Shown: positions 33,077 through 41,304 of the stretch, piece by piece | Layout: every line of letters starts with the position of its first letter | Numbering within the stretch: position 1 is the first letter of the stretch | Source: DATNBU01 sp964476185 | GTDB lineage: Bacteria > Desulfobacterota > Binatia > UBA1149 > CAITLU01 | DNA length: 64,000 bases | Assembly: GCA_964476185.1 (NCBI GenBank) | Contig: CAYYZO010000003.1 | Location: 36,492-100,491 of the forward strand | Direction of reading: 5' to 3' | Made by a program: the position numbers and the translations under genes | Notes under the pieces: generated by a model | Databases searched by the model: none | Told to the model about the DNA's origin: nothing | What the model saw: the letters and a program-made list of their open reading frames with translations, nothing else

Positions 33077-35061
33077 AGCGTCTCGTCCCGGCATCGTTCG
33101 TCGTCCTGCTCGCGGCACTGCCGGTCCAGGCCCAGCAGGTCTTCGTCGGCGATCCCGTCGATCCGGGGACCGGCCTCGCGTACCCGATCGTTCCTGGCCT
33201 CCCGCTCGTGCTGCCCGGCGGCGACGGCGACTTCGGCACCGGCGACGACGTGCTCAACACCTCGCTGACCGGCGACGTCGATCTCGTCGTCCGCTCGACC
33301 CCTTTTGCCGGGCCGGCCATTCCCGCGCCCGCGCTCGCCGCCGGGGGCCCGCCGATCGCGATCGTCACCGCGGGCGGCGGAAGCAGCGGACAAGGAGCCG
33401 AAGCGTCGTGTTCCGTCGTGGTCAGCGACGCAGCCGGCGCGAACGTGCTCACCGCGGGGGACCTCGACCTGCGACCGGTCACGGTCTATGCGTTCGCCGA
33501 CCTCGACGACGACGGCGTGCTCGGGCCGACCGCTGCCGACGGCACGGCGGACGACAGCTTCGAACTTCAGGAAGTCACCGCGTACGCCGGCCGCCAGATG
33601 GGCACGTTGTTCGCAGGACGCTTCGACGACAGCCTCGGGATCGAGATCGGAGGCCCGGCGTCGCTCGGCGGAGTCGTGGTCGGCCTCGTCGCGGGCGCCT
33701 ACACCGGCAACGACGCGGAGGAACTCTTCACCGACGGGACGCTCGTGCTCACGCGATGGCCGTTCTTCCCGCCGCTCGACCCGAAGGATCTCCTCGGCGG
33801 CGGCGCTGCCCCGAGCCCGGACCCGGAGGCGCCGAACGAGCTCGAGTGGGACATCGAGCGCAACTGGATCCCGCCCGCGGGCCACCCGTCGCTCGGCGGC
33901 GCGTTCGCGGTGACCGTCGACGGCACGGAGCCGACGACCGACCAACTCGTCGTGCAGAGCGCGCCCGCCACGACGGCGCGCGTGTTCGCGGAGCCTTCGG
34001 CCGCTTCGTTCCTCGCGCGCGCGCGGCCCCGCCTTCGAGTCGCTCCGGCCGCCGCCGCTTCCGGACGCGCGCTGGTGCTGCCGGTCGAGCGGGTGGTGCT
34101 CCCCGCCGACGGCGCCGCGACGCAGCTTTCGCTGCGCGTGCTCCCGGTCGACCTGTTCGCCAACGTGGCCGACCCATCGGCCCCGATGACGGTGGCGCTC
34201 TCGATGGGCGGCTCCGCGCGAATCGTCAGTCCCGACCTCGACGCCGACGATCGCACCGAGAATCTCGTCCTCGCCGACGCGGCCGGCGAGACGATCGTCG
34301 TCGACGACGATGGTTCCGGCGCCGCCACCCTCGATCTTTCCATCGACGGCAACCCGGTCGCGACTGTCGTGATCGCGATCGGCACCGGCGCGGATTTCGA
34401 CGGAGACGGCGTGCCCGACGACGGGAACGGGAGCCGCCTCTCCGGGGACGAGCCCTGCGATTCCCTGTCCGCCTCCTGCGACGACAACTGCCCGCGCGTG
34501 ATCAACCCGAGCCAGGTCGACTCCAACCACGACGGCCTCGGCGACTGCTGCGACGGGACCTGCGTCGACGATCCGCTTTCGACGGCGTGCGACGAATGCG
34601 CCCTGCCGACGACACCGACGCTGGCGACGTTCACGCGCGTGCGCGCGAACTTCCGCCTCGGCGACGGGACGACTGACGACAAGATCACGCTGCGGGCCGA
34701 CTTCACGCTGCCGGTCGATGCGACGGTCGCGCCCGACTCGGAAACGCTGGCGACGGTGCTGACGCAGCCGGGCGGCGGGTTCACGGCGACGCTGGTGGCC
34801 CTGATGACGGACAAGTCCCGCCGGCTGCCCTCGTTCGCCTATGCGGATCGCGAAGCCGCCGTCGACGGAGTCCTCAAGGCGAAACTCCAGCAGCGCCGCA
34901 ACGGCGCGTGGCGCTACCTGCTGCGCGCAGCCGCGCCGGGCATCGCGACCATCGATTCCGGCGCTGCCGACCTCGCGCTCGCGATCGGCGACGACCTCGT
35001 CGAGGGCTCGCTCGAGTGCAGCGGCACGTCGCCGCGGGTGCGCTGCGAACTCGTGCCCTGA
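33073..35061 (+). CDS. Large exported protein with thrombospondin-3-like calcium loops and a C-terminal beta domain
   Basis: The protein has 662 residues. The signal (SFVVLLAALPVQAQ) ends by residue 20. The N-terminal half is beta-rich with acidic loops (FADLDDDGVLGP, a calcium-loop pattern). Around 440-495 is a thrombospondin type 3-like stretch, DFDGDGVPDDGNG, then DNCPRVINPSQVDSNHDGLG, with several Cys. The last 145 residues (from about FTRVRANFRLGDGTTDDKI) form a separate beta-sandwich-like domain ending in a Cys pair. GTG at 33073 overlaps the stop of the small exported protein. Role unknown; a surface or extracellular matrix part is likely. Confidence 0.72.
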   Translation: MKRLVPASFVVLLAALPVQAQQVFVGDPVDPGTGLAYPIVPGLPLVLPGGDGDFGTGDDVLNTSLTGDVDLVVRSTPFAGPAIPAPALAAGGPPIAIVTAGGGSSGQGAEASCSVVVSDAAGANVLTAGDLDLRPVTVYAFADLDDDGVLGPTAADGTADDSFELQEVTAYAGRQMGTLFAGRFDDSLGIEIGGPASLGGVVVGLVAGAYTGNDAEELFTDGTLVLTRWPFFPPLDPKDLLGGGAAPSPDPEAPNELEWDIERNWIPPAGHPSLGGAFAVTVDGTEPTTDQLVVQSAPATTARVFAEPSAASFLARARPRLRVAPAAAASGRALVLPVERVVLPADGAATQLSLRVLPVDLFANVADPSAPMTVALSMGGSARIVSPDLDADDRTENLVLADAAGETIVVDDDGSGAATLDLSIDGNPVATVVIAIGTGADFDGDGVPDDGNGSRLSGDEPCDSLSASCDDNCPRVINPSQVDSNHDGLGDCCDGTCVDDPLSTACDECALPTTPTLATFTRVRANFRLGDGTTDDKITLRADFTLPVDATVAPDSETLATVLTQPGGGFTATLVALMTDKSRRLPSFAYADREAAVDGVLKAKLQQRRNGAWRYLLRAAAPGIATIDSGAADLALAIGDDLVEGSLECSGTSPRVRCELVP

Positions 35062-35088
35062 CCCGTCATTCCAAGCCCGGTCAGGGCA
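35054..35088. terminator. Hairpin covering both stop codons of convergent genes
   Basis: TGCCCTGACC (35054-35063) pairs exactly with GGTCAGGGCA (35079-35088), a 10-base stem with a 15-base loop. It contains the TGA stops of both the plus-strand and minus-strand genes, which end only 19 bases apart. No T-tract follows on either strand; a two-way terminator or transcript stabiliser is plausible. Confidence 0.45.
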
Positions 35089-36265
35089 TCGTGGTGGTGG
35101 TCGTCGTCGACGACCCGCTCCCGGCGACGGGCGACGCTGCGTCGGCCGGCTCGGAATCCGGGCAGTTCGGCGATCCCGGCTGCCCGACGGCTTCCCGCAG
35201 GATGAGCAGCGCGTCCGGCGCCGTCAGCGATCCGTCGCCGTTCCAGTCGCAGCGGACGAACGCGCACACGCCGACGCCGACCGCAGCCTTCAGCGCGGCC
35301 AGCGCGTCGCTGGCCTCGACCTTGCCGTCGCCATCGGCATCGCCGCAGACGACCTCTTCCAGGGTCGTCGTCGTCGTCACGACGCATCCCTTCAGCGGCG
35401 TTCCCACGCAGATGCCGTCCTTGCACTCGTCGTCGGCCGTGCAGGAATCGCCGTCGTCGCAGTCGATGCCGTCATCATCCGGCGGGAAGATGCAGGTCGA
35501 GTCGTTGAGCGCATCGCAGAGATTCTGCGTGCACGGGTCGCCGTCGTCACAAACCTTCTCGACGACGCCCACGCAGGTCTTGCCGACGCAGGTGCCCACG
35601 GTCTCCAGGCAGGCGACGTCGTCCGGGCACGGTTCGCCGTCACGATCGTCGTCGGCCGGGCACTCCTTGCCGGTGCCGTCGCAGAGCTCCGCGACGTCGC
35701 ACTCGCCGAGCGGCTTGCGACACAGCGTGCCGCCCGCCTTGACCGCCTCCCCGGGACAGGCTGCGGAGGTGCCGCTGCACGACTCCTCGACATCGCACTC
35801 CCCGCTGGCGGTCCGGCAGAGCAGGTCCGGCGCGGCGAAAAAGTCCGGTCCACAATCCTTCCCGATCCCGTCGCACGTTTCCGCCACGTCGCACGGACCA
35901 GCCGCCACGCGGCAGACGGTGGTCGTGGTCCGAACGCCGTCGGCCGGGCAGTCCTTCGAGCTTCCGTTGCAGGCTTCGGCCCGGTCGCAGGCCCCCGTCG
36001 CCGCGCGACAGCTGGTCCTGGCGGGCCTGATCGCATCGCTCGGGCACGCGCTGCTGCTGCCGGTGCACGTCTCGGCCACGTCGCAGCCGCCGGCGGCGGG
36101 ACGACAGACGAACCTCGAGGTGCGGAACACGCCGCCGTCGCAGCAAGGCCCGTTGAGGCAGATCACGATCCCCGCGCCGGCCGGTCGCGGCAAGGCAGCG
36201 ACGACGACGAACAACAGGACGGCAACTGGCGGCAAGAGACGCAACGAGAAACCAGGGAACGTCAT
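35081..36265 (-). CDS. Secreted protein with five disintegrin-like Cys repeats, dockerin-like repeats and Thr linkers
   Basis: The protein has 394 residues. A signal peptide (about 1-31) precedes five tandem repeats of about 33 residues fitting CRxAxGxCDxAExCxG then CPxD (copies CRPAAGGCDVAETC, CRTASGECDVEESC). The pattern matches the Cys scaffold of eukaryotic ADAM/snake-venom disintegrin domains. Cys-rich units of the CDDGDxCTxxxC kind follow (about 225-295), then a Thr run (TTTTTLEE), then a dockerin-like pair (CGDADGDGKVEASDALAAL and CDWNGDGSLTAPDALLIL), then a Ser/Thr tail. ATG at 36265, with GGAGG nine bases upstream. Likely surface-exposed or secreted and disulfide-rich. Confidence 0.78.
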   Translation of the reverse strand: MTFPGFSLRLLPPVAVLLFVVVAALPRPAGAGIVICLNGPCCDGGVFRTSRFVCRPAAGGCDVAETCTGSSSACPSDAIRPARTSCRAATGACDRAEACNGSSKDCPADGVRTTTTVCRVAAGPCDVAETCDGIGKDCGPDFFAAPDLLCRTASGECDVEESCSGTSAACPGEAVKAGGTLCRKPLGECDVAELCDGTGKECPADDDRDGEPCPDDVACLETVGTCVGKTCVGVVEKVCDDGDPCTQNLCDALNDSTCIFPPDDDGIDCDDGDSCTADDECKDGICVGTPLKGCVVTTTTTLEEVVCGDADGDGKVEASDALAALKAAVGVGVCAFVRCDWNGDGSLTAPDALLILREAVGQPGSPNCPDSEPADAASPVAGSGSSTTTTTTMP

Positions 36266-36294
36266 GGCGTTCGTCCTCCTTGGAAGGGCCGGCG

Positions 36295-36324
36295 CTTCTA
36301 GCGCGGCCGCGCGTTCCGAAGCAA
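36295..36324 (-). promoter_or_regulatory. Possible sigma-70-type promoter for the five-repeat secreted protein
   Basis: On the minus strand TTGCTT (36319-36324) and TAGAAG (36295-36300) are spaced 18 bases apart, about 30 bases before the ATG at 36265. Each hexamer matches 4/6. The rest of the 328-base gap (36266-36593) holds only the hairpin at 36522-36561 and no gene. Confidence 0.35.
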
Positions 36325-36521
36325 GCCACCAAGGTCAATCGACGCGCCCCTGACCGGACGGCCCCCCTTTCGAGCAGCGGCTGCTCTCCGAAGCCGTCTT
36401 CCTGTTCCCGCGTCCCGTCCCGGAACGACGCGACCGTGAGACGAGGTTCACGTCGCCCGATGACGTGGCCGAGCCCAATGGGACACTCCACGCTGACCCG
36501 AGCCTGCAGGCCGCCATACGC

Positions 36522-36561
36522 AACGGGCCCGCGCATCCCCCAGGGGATGCGCGGGCCCGTT
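36522..36561. terminator. 19-base perfect hairpin downstream of the delta-60 gene
   Basis: AACGGGCCCGCGCATCCCC (36522-36540) and its exact complement (36543-36561) enclose a two-base loop. It lies 33 bases past the stop of the gene that ends at 36594 (minus strand). No T-run follows, so it is terminator-like in place and strength but not a textbook intrinsic terminator. It may also protect the 3' end of the message. Confidence 0.55.
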
Positions 36562-36593
36562 CGAGAAACCCGGCTTCGTCCGGAGACGAGCGC

Positions 36594-39500
36594 CTACTTC
36601 GTCTTCGCCTTGAACTGGTACCCGTCGTTCTTCGTGGCGCTGCCGGCGTCGAACTGGCTCGTCAGGCACATCCCTTCCGAGTTGAGCAGCTGCACCACGA
36701 CCTTCGGGTCCTGGTCGAACACGGTCAACGACGACGCCGGCGTGATCGTCGGCATCCCGCCGCCCTTCGCCGCCAGTTGCGCCTTCGTCTTCGACGCGTC
36801 GCCGGTCTTGAGCGACACCTTCGTCACGCCATCCGACGCGCCCTCCTTGTCCTTGTAGCCGTAGCCCTTCGGATCCTTGCCGACCCAAAGCGGCCCGGGG
36901 CTGACGTCGAAGCCGGCCACGAACGACGGAACGTCGAGCGCGGTGTCGTACACGCAGAGCCGGTACTCGGTCGCCACGTCAGGCGTGCCGAGGTCCCCCT
37001 GCCCGAACGCCTCTCCGCCGGACCACTTCCACTTCAGCTGGTGCTTGCTCGAGTCGCTGCCGAGCTTGACCTGCAGCGACTGCTTCGGCGCGACCAGGCA
37101 CACGTTGTCGGGTCGCGGCACGAAATCGTTGACACAGCCGATCCCCGGATCGCAGGAATCGGTCGAGCAGGCGTCGCCATCATCGCAGGTTGCGGTGATA
37201 TCGTCGTGGAGGCAGGTGCCCGCGCCGTCGCAGACGTCCTCCGTGCAAGCGTTCGAATCGCTCGTGCACGGGGTGTCCTCGGCAGTCAGCACATCCGCGG
37301 GGCAATCGACCGCGCTGCCGTCGCAGGCCTCCGTCACGTCGCAGTCGCCGGCCGCCGCGCGGCAGACGAACGCCGCCGGTCGCAGGGCGTCGACCGGGCA
37401 ATCGTTCGAGGTCCCTGTGCAGTTCTCGGTCAGGTCGCAGACGCCGGCGGCCGTGCGACACGGCGCGGTCGACGGCTTGCGGCCGTCCGCCGGGCAGTTC
37501 GCGCTGGTGCCGGAGCAAACCTCGGCGTTATCGCAGGATCCCGCGGCCACCCGGCACGTCGTCGCCGTCGTGTGGAGGGCGTTGGCAGGACACGTGGCTG
37601 CGGTGCCCGTGCACATCTCGACTGCGTCGCAGACCCCGGTCGCCGCGCGACACGGCGTGACGGTGCTGGCGAAACCGTTCGCCGGGCAGGTCGGGCTGGC
37701 GCCGGAGCAGGTTTCGGCCACGTCGCAGACGCCCGAGGCAGCGCGGCAGGTCGTCGTGGTCGTCCTCAGCACGTCGGCCGGGCAATCGGCATCGACCCCG
37801 GTGCAGTTCTCCGCGATGTCGCAGATCCCGGCCGTCGCGCGGCATGCCGTCGCGGAGCTCTTCTTCGCGTCCGCCGGGCAGTCCACCGCCGTGCCGTTGC
37901 AGACCTCGGCGTTGTCGCAGACTCCGGCCGCAGCGCGACACGTGGTCGCAGTCGTCTTCTTCGAATCGGCCGGACAGGTCGCGCCCGTCCCGCTGCAGAT
38001 CTCGGCGTTGTCGCAGACGCCGGCCGCGGCGCGACAGACCGCGGTCGAGAACCCGTTCGCCGGGCACGTGGCGCCGGTGCCGGTGCACGACTCGGCGACG
38101 TCGCAGATCCCCGCGGAGGGACGGCAGACGGCCGTCGAGAACGTGTTGACCGGGCAGTCGGCCGTCGAGCCCGTGCAGGTTTCCGCCGGGTCGCACACGC
38201 CGGCCGAGGCACGGCAGACGAACGACGCGGTCTCGTAGTTCTCCAGGCAGGTACCGGAGCCGTTGCAGGTGTCCGGGTTGTCGCACGCCGAATCCGCGCC
38301 GCTTCCGCAAGCGGTGCCGGCCACGTCGTACTGGCAACCCGACGAACAGCAGTCGCCGTCGACGACGTTGCCGTCGTCGCAGGTCTCGCCCAGTTCGACG
38401 ACGCTGTTGCCGCAGGTCCCCTCGACCAGGAAGCGGGCGACGCCGAAGTCCTTGCCGATCCCGGCCAGCGGGTCCGTGTAACCGGCCAGCACGATCCTCG
38501 AGTTCACCTGGAGGTCCATCGCGAGGGCAACGTCGTACGCGCCGAGCGTCATCGTCGCGATGCCGTCGCCGCCGCCGAACGACGTGTCGAGGCTGCCGTC
38601 CGCGGCTTCGTATCGCACCACCCCGAAGTCGAGGCTGTCGACCCCCGCGGTGAATCCGCCGACGACGATCCTGCCGTCGCTCTGGATGCGTACGCCACGA
38701 GCTCCGTCCGAATAGCTCGGACCGACCAGCCCCGTGCGCAGCCAGCCGTCCAGCGAGAACGCGAGGTCCGGCGAGCCGTCGGTCAGGTAGCGGGCCACCG
38801 CGAAGTCGCCGTTCGACCCGTTGAAGCTCTCTCCCGCCGCGACGATGCGGCCGCCGGAGTCCACCTGGACACCGAAGGCCCGGTCGTAGCCGAAGCCCAT
38901 CGACGTCGTCGTCGTGCCGGACGCGCCGAACCCGGTGTCGATGTTTCCGTTCGCGAGCACGCGCACGATCGCGAAATCGTCGTCCACGCCGTTGAACGCG
39001 CTGCCGGCCAGCACGATCTTGCCGTCCCCCTGGATCGCGACCGCATAGGCCTTGTCGTCCTCGGCCAGCACCGCGAACGTGTTCTTGCCGTCACCGGAGA
39101 ACGTGCTGTCCGTCGCGCCGGCGGTCGTGAGCCGGACCGCCGCGAAATCGAGAAGATTCGCGCCCATCGACGCGTAGCCGGCGATGACGGGTTTTCCATC
39201 CGACTGCAACGCGAGCGCGGTCGCGTAGTCGTGGGACGTCCCGACCGGGACCAGCACCTTGCCGTCCCCGGAGAAGCCGGTGTCCGGAGAGCCGTCGGAG
39301 AGGAAGCGCGCGGCAACGATGTCCCAGTTGGCGCCGTTCCAGGCCGATCCCGCGACGACGATGCGACCGCTCGAGTCGATCTCCACGGCGTTCAGGATCG
39401 AGGCGCCCGTCCCGAGGTCGACGACGACCTTGCCCTTGGTCCCGAAGCCGGTGTCGAGGCTCCCGTTCGCGAGATACCGCGCGATCGCCGCGTAATAGAT

Positions 39501-40931
39501 CGTGTTGTCCTGGCTGTACCCGACGACGACGATCTTGCCGTCGTCCTGCACCGCGACGCCCTGGCCGTAGTCGGAGTTCGCACCGACCGGCGTCAGCACC
39601 CGGCCGTCGCCCGAGTACGTGGTGTCGAGCGCGCCCGCCGTCGTGAAGCGGACGAGACCGAAATCGTAGCCACCCGTGGTCGGCTGGGCGTCGCCGGCGA
39701 GGACGACCTTCCCGTCGCCCTGCGCGACGATGACCCGCGCGACGTCGTTCAGCGTGCCCACCGTCGCCGTTTGCTTGCCATCGGTCGAGAATGCCGTGTC
39801 GAGCGCCCCGTTGGCCGGGTCGTATCGCACGGCCGCGAAATCGTAGTTGCCGGCATTGTCGGTGTAACCGGCCGCCACGATCTCCCCGGTGGGACGGATC
39901 GTGATGCCATTCGCGAAGTTGTCGACGAGACCGAGGTCCGTGATGACGACCCCGTCGGAGTCGAAGGTCGAGTCGAGCGAGCCGTTCAACGTGAAGCGCA
40001 CGACGGCGAAATCGTAGTCCGTCGAGACGTACGCCGAACCCGAGACGACGATCTTTCCGTCGGTCTGCAGCGCGGCGCTCCCGGCCAGGTCGTTCAGCGA
40101 GCTGCCCGTCAGGTCGGCCGTCGCCTTGCCGTCGCCGCCGCCGAACGTGGTGTCGAGGGTGCCGTCGGCGTTGTAGCGCACCGCTACGACGTCATCGTCG
40201 CCGAGGTAGTACCCCACGCCGGCCACGATGACCTTCGTTCCCTGCAGCAGCACGGTACGGGCGTAGTCGTTCCCGGTGTCGATCCCCGTCGTGACGATCC
40301 CGTCCCCGGAGAACGTGGTGTCGAGCGCACCGTTCGACAGGTAGCGCACGGCGGCGAGGTCGTAGTTTCCTCCGGTTTGCGCGTGGCCTCCGACGACGAT
40401 GGCGCCGTCCGCCTGGATCGCGACCGAGACCGCCTGGGCGTGGCCGGTGCCGACGTTCGTCGTCAGCTTTCCGTCGCCGTCGAACGTCGTGTCGAGCGTC
40501 CCGTCGGACAGGTAGCGGACCACGGCGAACCGCTGGAATCCGCCGACCAGGGCATAGCCCGCGACGACGATCTTCCCGTCGGTCTGGATCGCGACGCCTT
40601 GAGCGACGTCGATGCCCGTGCCGATCGCCGTGGTGACCTTGCCGTTCTCGCCGAAGGCAGGGTCGGGTTCTCCGTTGGTCCCGTAGCGGACGACCGCGAA
40701 ATCCTCGTTCTTGGCCCACGAGTACCCGACCACGACCACCTTCCCATCGTCCTGCACGGCTGCGCCGTACGCCCCGCTGTTGTCCGACGTATTCGCGAGG
40801 TTCGTGATCGCGAACCCGTCGATGTCGAAGCTCGTGTCGACGTCCCCGGCCGCAGCGAGCGCCGCGGCCGGAACGGCCGCGAGAAACAACCCCAAAGAGA
40901 TTCCGGCAAGCCCAAGATCAGCGAATCGCAC
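36594..40931 (-). CDS. Giant secreted delta-60 repeat protein with DUF4215, ten disintegrin-like repeats and a C-terminal Trp/Lys-rich domain
   Basis: The protein has 1445 residues. A signal peptide (about 1-27, ending ALAAAGD) is followed by 14 delta-60 repeats (about 30-850), each with GKIVVAGY then FAVVRY then GxLDTTFxGDGK, predicted beta-propeller-like. One DUF4215 Cys unit (CGNSVVELGETCDDGN) comes next, then ten disintegrin-like repeats (CRAAAGVCDNAEVC type, about 900-1215), Cys units (CDDGDACSTDSC), and a 165-residue final domain starting near QSLQVKLGSDSSKHQLKWKW. That final domain also ends the beta-helix protein at 54617-57007. The start is GTG at 40931 with GGGAGGG upstream. Likely extracellular, possibly adhesive; function unknown. 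Confidence 0.82.
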   Translation of the reverse strand: MRFADLGLAGISLGLFLAAVPAAALAAAGDVDTSFDIDGFAITNLANTSDNSGAYGAAVQDDGKVVVVGYSWAKNEDFAVVRYGTNGEPDPAFGENGKVTTAIGTGIDVAQGVAIQTDGKIVVAGYALVGGFQRFAVVRYLSDGTLDTTFDGDGKLTTNVGTGHAQAVSVAIQADGAIVVGGHAQTGGNYDLAAVRYLSNGALDTTFSGDGIVTTGIDTGNDYARTVLLQGTKVIVAGVGYYLGDDDVVAVRYNADGTLDTTFGGGDGKATADLTGSSLNDLAGSAALQTDGKIVVSGSAYVSTDYDFAVVRFTLNGSLDSTFDSDGVVITDLGLVDNFANGITIRPTGEIVAAGYTDNAGNYDFAAVRYDPANGALDTAFSTDGKQTATVGTLNDVARVIVAQGDGKVVLAGDAQPTTGGYDFGLVRFTTAGALDTTYSGDGRVLTPVGANSDYGQGVAVQDDGKIVVVGYSQDNTIYYAAIARYLANGSLDTGFGTKGKVVVDLGTGASILNAVEIDSSGRIVVAGSAWNGANWDIVAARFLSDGSPDTGFSGDGKVLVPVGTSHDYATALALQSDGKPVIAGYASMGANLLDFAAVRLTTAGATDSTFSGDGKNTFAVLAEDDKAYAVAIQGDGKIVLAGSAFNGVDDDFAIVRVLANGNIDTGFGASGTTTTSMGFGYDRAFGVQVDSGGRIVAAGESFNGSNGDFAVARYLTDGSPDLAFSLDGWLRTGLVGPSYSDGARGVRIQSDGRIVVGGFTAGVDSLDFGVVRYEAADGSLDTSFGGGDGIATMTLGAYDVALAMDLQVNSRIVLAGYTDPLAGIGKDFGVARFLVEGTCGNSVVELGETCDDGNVVDGDCCSSGCQYDVAGTACGSGADSACDNPDTCNGSGTCLENYETASFVCRASAGVCDPAETCTGSTADCPVNTFSTAVCRPSAGICDVAESCTGTGATCPANGFSTAVCRAAAGVCDNAEICSGTGATCPADSKKTTATTCRAAAGVCDNAEVCNGTAVDCPADAKKSSATACRATAGICDIAENCTGVDADCPADVLRTTTTTCRAASGVCDVAETCSGASPTCPANGFASTVTPCRAATGVCDAVEMCTGTAATCPANALHTTATTCRVAAGSCDNAEVCSGTSANCPADGRKPSTAPCRTAAGVCDLTENCTGTSNDCPVDALRPAAFVCRAAAGDCDVTEACDGSAVDCPADVLTAEDTPCTSDSNACTEDVCDGAGTCLHDDITATCDDGDACSTDSCDPGIGCVNDFVPRPDNVCLVAPKQSLQVKLGSDSSKHQLKWKWSGGEAFGQGDLGTPDVATEYRLCVYDTALDVPSFVAGFDVSPGPLWVGKDPKGYGYKDKEGASDGVTKVSLKTGDASKTKAQLAAKGGGMPTITPASSLTVFDQDPKVVVQLLNSEGMCLTSQFDAGSATKNDGYQFKAKTK
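37285..38220 (-). repeat. Ten tandem repeats encoding disintegrin-like units
   Basis: Within the delta-60 gene, ten units of about 90-96 bases encode CRxxxGxCDxxExCxG...CPx(N/D). Copies differ at many third positions, so they are old rather than freshly amplified, but AGACxCCGGCCGxxGCGC-like stretches recur and could still recombine. Confidence 0.75.
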
Positions 40932-41304
40932 GATAACCCTCCCTTTTCGGCGACCGGATGCATGATCGCCGGACGCGCCTCTATGGGAGTTCCGGAGAGG
41001 ACGGGGTGACGCAGATCACGTTCCCGGAGTTTCCCCCGAACGGAGTGCAGCGGCGCACAGATCGGTGCCGCCGCCTGCGGGCGACGGTGGGGACGCGGGA
41101 GACGCCCGCCGCCAGGCGGCGGATCCTCGGGAGAGCAACGGCCGGCACACGGACGCGCCGCGACTTCCAGCTTCACGGGGTCCCGGAAGGCGACCTTCCC
41201 CGGCAGCAGGAGCAGCGCCGCACGAAGTGCGCTGGCGCCCCTGTCGGCCTCGCGCCCGTTGGCCGTCTGCCCCCCCTCGGCTACAAGCGCCGGCGGGTAG
41301 CTTC
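40932..41304. other. Intergenic region, 373 bases
   Basis: It lies between the divergent delta-60 gene (leftward) and the ParB-like-fold gene (rightward). GGGAGGG serving the leftward gene is clear. No convincing -35/-10 pair, sigma-54 site or coding frame with family resemblance is visible. An in-frame extension of the rightward ORF to 41065 is Pro/Arg/Gly-rich and looks non-coding. Confidence 0.45.

Noticed and set aside
37285..38220. CRISPR-like regular repeats
   Set aside because: The 90-96-base period and all variation follow codons of disintegrin-like protein repeats; there are no constant repeat/variable spacer units.
36465..41009. A 1514-codon frame opposite the delta-60 gene
   Set aside because: Repetitive Arg/Val/Asp-rich sequence mirrors the delta-60 repeats on the other strand, with no signal peptide or family motif.
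30772..41009. Genomic island acquired by transfer
   Set aside because: No integrase, tRNA, direct-repeat ends or clear drop in GC; the secreted-protein run looks native in composition.
41065..41304. N-terminal extension of the ParB-like protein to an upstream ATG
   Set aside because: The added 80 residues are Pro/Arg/Gly-rich and unlike the rest; GTG at 41305 begins the folded part.
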